A stretch of 32,993 nucleotides of DNA. Origin: Reticulitermes lucifugus (taxonomy: Eukaryota > Arthropoda > Insecta > Blattodea > Rhinotermitidae). The stretch lies in assembly GCA_026260175.1 (NCBI GenBank), contig JAKCWW010002275.1, forward strand, positions 3,097 through 36,089. The letters are read 5' to 3'. Numbering within the stretch: the first letter of the stretch is position 1; each line of letters starts with the position of its first letter. The notes under the pieces were generated by a model that searched no databases, was not told where the DNA came from, and saw only the letters and a program-made list of their open reading frames with translations. A program made the translations under genes and the position numbers. Below, one piece after another: positions 29,402-32,993 of this stretch.

Positions 29402-30879
29402 GAATTAAAAAAAAAACAGACAATATTATCTGGAGGGACGGTTATTCGTTTTCTAAGTCCTTGCAGACAAATGCTTGGAAAAATAGGCCACGATCTACTC
29501 GACGCGACATAAACTATAATGATGAGACAGCTTTGTGAATGTACTGAAGAATAATTCAAGAGGGAGACATTTTTCAATCGACGCTTGGACGGCGCCTGCT
29601 GGCTCTTGCCATGCCTGGTTTTCCTCCTCGCGGATCTCGACACAGACTTTCACCAAAAAACTAAATACCTTTATCCTGCCAGAGAGAGTATTTAAATTTT
29701 AGCGCATGGTTTTAAAAAAAAACATGAATATTATTTGAACATAAAAAGATAAAATTATGAAATAAAAGGCATTTTGTGGAAAATAAAAAGGGAAAATATG
29801 CAACACTTCTTAAAAAGGATCAGACCCCGAAGAGTGCACGTAATGACTACCGAAAAATCGGCGTTGGAGGAGGGTTTACTGCATAGGCTACCCTATCCTA
29901 GGCTGAAGCCGAGTTTAAGCACCCAAGATTACACCCACGATACTAAGGCAAAGCCAGACCCTTCTCCCACTTGGCGATGCAGTGGCGGAATAACGCGGCA
30001 GAAGATTCTGAAAGAAAAAGGCGGCTGCGAACACCGAGTTCCTGCGTGTCTTGCGCATGCCAGAGTGACCTCTCGCAGGTCAGATTGTGCAGGCGATTCT
30101 GGCGTGATCTTATCGTCTTGGCAGAAATGCAAACGCTGTACAAGTTTTTCTCCTTTTGGTATATAAACTGACATGATTTCATTATTCAAGATATATATAT
30201 ATATATATATGTATATATAATCTTCAGTTGTAATATCCGAACGTGAAATTTGTTATATAATCTTCCCTCCTTCTATCTTCGGCAAATCATTTTTTTTACG
30301 CTAGCCTGAAATAGTTACAGTAAGAAGCTCTACACGCAATGAAAGACGGAACGATTCTCGTTAACGTAGTCAGATGGTTACATTTACAAACACTGAATGT
30401 TGATAAACATTTCATATAGGGTAAGAAACACGTGACTCTGTTACAAGATTTAGATTTTCTAAACTGTTTTAAATTTCATCTTAACCGAGAATAAACTGAT
30501 TTATAAAAATACGAGTTCTAATGGACAGATATTAATAGAAATTAAATTCGGCCCACAAATTTGTGTAGACTCTTCCAATAGCAACGTACACACAAATTCG
30601 TTTAGCACTTTCGGATAAGAAGCACGCGGACAGACGGATGGACGGCCGAACATACACGACTCTCCATTAGTTCTTTAAAATTACGTATTTCTTGGAGTCG
30701 ACGTTCATGAAAAACAAGACATCCAGAACACTCAAGAACTACAACGTTTGTTTGAAACATTTTAAACTTTTAGGCCCAACTAAATAATATAACTAACAGA
30801 TTATGTATCAAATTACACTTACGGAAGGAAATCGTGTGTAAGAATTTGATAGTGGGTCAGATTGTCGAAAAAGTCTCCA
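29402..30879. other. No gene recognised; (AT)n at 30190-30219
   Basis: A (TA)n microsatellite lies at 30190-30219. A 130-codon frame (29774-30166) starts at TTG, and three other frames overlap it. None has a recognisable domain. Confidence 0.4.
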
Positions 30880-31100
30880 CCTTTTATAAAATGCGGATTT
30901 CTCGTAACGTGTTCACAACACGCCGCCACTGCAATATATCCTGAGGGAATTCGATTGAATCCACACGTTCACAAACCATTTTAATAATTTTTGTTTTAAG
31001 ATTACACTCCCTTCTATGCCCAAGTCTCTAAAGCGATTCCTTCCCTTCAGATTTTCCTACTAAAATTTTGTATGTACTTATCATCTCCTGACATGAGGGC
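30880..31100 (-). pseudogene. LINE-1r C-terminal remnant
   Basis: A minus-strand frame ends STYKILVGKSEGKESL just before a stop at about 31028, matching the Y..LV.KPEGKRPL block of LINE-1r. Beyond it the DNA follows the same order: AATCTTAAAACAAAAATTAT, GTGTGGATTCAATCG, CTCAGGATAT, GCAGTGGCGGCGTGTTGTGA and TTTTATAAAAGG. Frameshifts and stops break it. It is another copy with only the 3' end preserved. Confidence 0.6.
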
Positions 31101-31698
31101 AACACGTTCTTTTGTGAATGATACACATTGTGAAAGTGTCGATTATATACTTTTCTCTGAAAGCCAAATAGAAGGAAAAATAACTGACGTATCTGTACAA
31201 TATCAATTGTGCTGTTATTTATGTATCTACATCCTAGAAAAACACTGAACCAGTGACGTAAGAATTTCAAAGAAAGTAACCCTATTGGGAAAAAATATAA
31301 ACTCAATGCAGTATAGGCCTTGTACTTACACTGCTGTTTTATTTCCACCCTGAAGTCTGCTTTATAGGACTTAAGACATCTCTCAAGGATTGCTTCCCAT
31401 AACCAATTTTCCATTACCTTTGGCCTTTCAACAAATAAAAAAGTCACTGTTTCCCAAGTAGGTTGTCGCTGTTTGCTACGGTTTATCCGACATTAAGAAA
31501 TGATTTTCTGCTCTTACAGCAACAACACTGCAACTCACAACAGGCAGCCTAGGTACAGTACAATGCAGATTGCAAGTTAAGAGCACGGACAGTACACAAT
31601 AAAGTTTAGAATTTGCGTGTAGTATCGTCAACCTGAGGTTCTTCTTACGCGAAGAAATACAAATAATAAGCCCACAACAGAGAAACATACTGTACGAG
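31101..31698. other. No gene recognised
   Basis: A minus-strand frame (to 31447) is open upstream of the LINE-1r block, but its amino-terminal part resembles nothing I know. Confidence 0.35.
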
Positions 31699-31948
31699 TT
31701 TTATATTAGTTCTGGAAGGACACGCACTGATCTCTAATTCTGTCTCATATTGGTTCTGGAACAACAAGCAATGGCCCAGTATTAGTTCTGTAATAAAATA
31801 CACTGGTCTCGTATTGGCTCTGCAACAACCCGAACTGGTCTAATTATTTCTGGAATAACCCCTACTGGTCTCATATTAGATTTGCAACAACCCGTTCTGG
31901 TCTCAGATTAGTTCTGGAACAACCAGTAAAGGCCTCAGAGTAGTTATG
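31699..31948 (+). repeat. 32-bp-unit minisatellite, about 7.5 copies
   Basis: Units start at 31699, 31743, 31775, 31807, 31839, 31869, 31901 and 31933 (partial). Five of the six units from 31743 are exactly 32 bp and one (31839-31868) is 30 bp. A 12-bp stretch (31731-31742) separates the first two units. The unit runs TCTCATATTAGTTCTGGAAC and ends with about a dozen bases close to AACCCGTACTGG. Units differ by several substitutions each, so the array is not young. It shows no link to neighbouring elements. Confidence 0.92.
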
Positions 31949-32930
31949 TTTCTCGATTTGCCCCCACACTTTTGTTGATGCAGAGACATTTAGAGAGCGA
32001 CCAGTGTCGAGTTTCGAGAGCTTAAATTACTGTTTATAATCTAAGGTGTGTGACATTTATCTCCGTTAAGTATCAAAATGTTGATTGCTGTGACTTCCTA
32101 TCGCACTGTTTCTCAATATTTTACACGTGCGGCTTACAAAATATTTGTGTAATTCAATATCTCAGAACACTCGCATTAGGCAATACACTAACACATGTTC
32201 ATGTTTTAATATATGTGCATTATCTGACACTTTAGTAAATACAGGCCTATAGCAAGATCAAAAACAGTAATACTTCAGTCCAACACGATATTTTATTGAT
32301 AAAAAAAATTGCTTTGTTCTGCAACGTAGCTACATTTTCGGCTTATAATAATGCAATTATCAGGCTATTCATTTGTGAAAAATATATAGAGTAAAACACA
32401 GTGCACTCTTGATTATCCTTGGGTGGATTATCGGGTTTGTGGATTTTCCTTACACGATCGTAAGTTCCTAATGACTGATGAAGAAGTTGGAAATTAAAGT
32501 GATTTAGTGCCGAGTGCTCGAACAAAATCCTCAATCCAGGGAAATTAATTAAAAAACAGAAAGAGAGGAATTTTCATCAAATCTTGCCAGGGATTATTTC
32601 AGTGGTGACCAAACATTTCGGGACATAAACAAACACAAAATAAAGCTAAAACTGTGTATGTATTATGTATAAAATAAATAAATTACAGTTTCATTTTTGT
32701 TTGTGGTTCAATAAAGCATATGCATTACATTATCCGTGTTTCTCAATTATCCGCTCACCTCCTCCACACCAGTACCCCTGGATAATGGAGAGTACATTGC
32801 ATTACAAAAAAGGTTACAGGCAAAGAAAGGGATTTTGAGATCTCGAAATTTACAAACATATTTCAGAAATGTATTGTCCTCAAAATAGCCATACATGTTC
32901 AATACTAATTATACTTGATAAAGTTGTGGT
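31949..32930. other. No gene or recognised repeat
   Basis: AT-rich. Frames of 61-63 codons only. Confidence 0.4.
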
Positions 32931-32993
32931 GGCCGATCCCAGTGGCTGTGCGGTCTAAGGCGTGGGTCTTCGGCCGCTCGCTTACTAGGATCG
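32931..32993 (+). repeat. SINE-C head, cut by window end
   Basis: CGATCCCAGTGGCTGTGCGG then TCTAAGGCGTGGGTCTTCGG, matching the SINE-C head at 28265-28329, including the leader GATCCCAGTGG. The element probably continues beyond the window. Confidence 0.8.

Noticed and set aside
29774-30166. 130-codon frame in a locally GC-richer patch
   Set aside because: It starts at TTG and three other frames are open over the same bases, as happens in stop-poor sequence. No domain is recognised.
31699-31948. CRISPR-like array
   Set aside because: The 32-bp units abut directly with no unique spacers and diverge from one another, so it is a tandem minisatellite.

Overview
This looks like intergenic or intronic DNA from an insect nuclear genome. 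It is AT-rich, has no long open reading frame (the longest is 183 codons and ends in a microsatellite), no operon-like layout and no spliced gene I can recognise, and it carries many tRNA-headed SINEs, non-LTR retrotransposon remnants, MITEs and microsatellites. Several SINE and LINE sequences resemble repeats I associate with cockroaches (Blattodea, perhaps Periplaneta). That is recall, not a search result. There is a 75-base N gap at 20300-20374 and single Ns at 7260 and 23602.

Layout (family letters are my own labels). 0-5 kb: a SINE-C fragment (331-405), three antisense LINE C-terminal remnants (870-1160, 2520-2690, 4084-4530) and a 164-bp hAT-like MITE (3729-3892). 5-12 kb: SINE-B copies (5625, 6591, 7108, 11474), a minute retrotransposon 3' end between 18-bp direct repeats (8225-8330), a polypurine tract (9168-9396) and a second MITE copy (10471-10635) with a perfect 8-bp target duplication inside an older SINE. 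12-22 kb: SINE-A copies (13725, 16113, 21702), SINE-B copies (13247, 16841, 17185, 20127), SINE-E (15088) and a tetranucleotide mosaic (18515-18648). 22-27 kb: a sense LINE remnant (22531-22825), an antisense RT remnant (23170-23845) split by a SINE-B with a 15-bp target duplication, another SINE-A (26123) and a weaker LINE remnant (26595-26705). 27-33 kb: a SINE-C inserted in reverse into another SINE-C (28265-28795), an inverted repeat with a decayed hammerhead-like hairpin (29131-29373), a LINE remnant (30880-31100), a 32-bp-unit minisatellite (31699-31948) and a SINE-C cut by the window end.

No host genes work together here. The content is a layered record of mobile elements: decayed LINE 3' ends, tRNA-derived SINEs (heads resembling tRNA-Glu and tRNA-Leu, plus less clear ones), then later insertions with readable target duplications. 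No complete autonomous element is present, so every SINE and MITE would have depended on enzymes encoded elsewhere.
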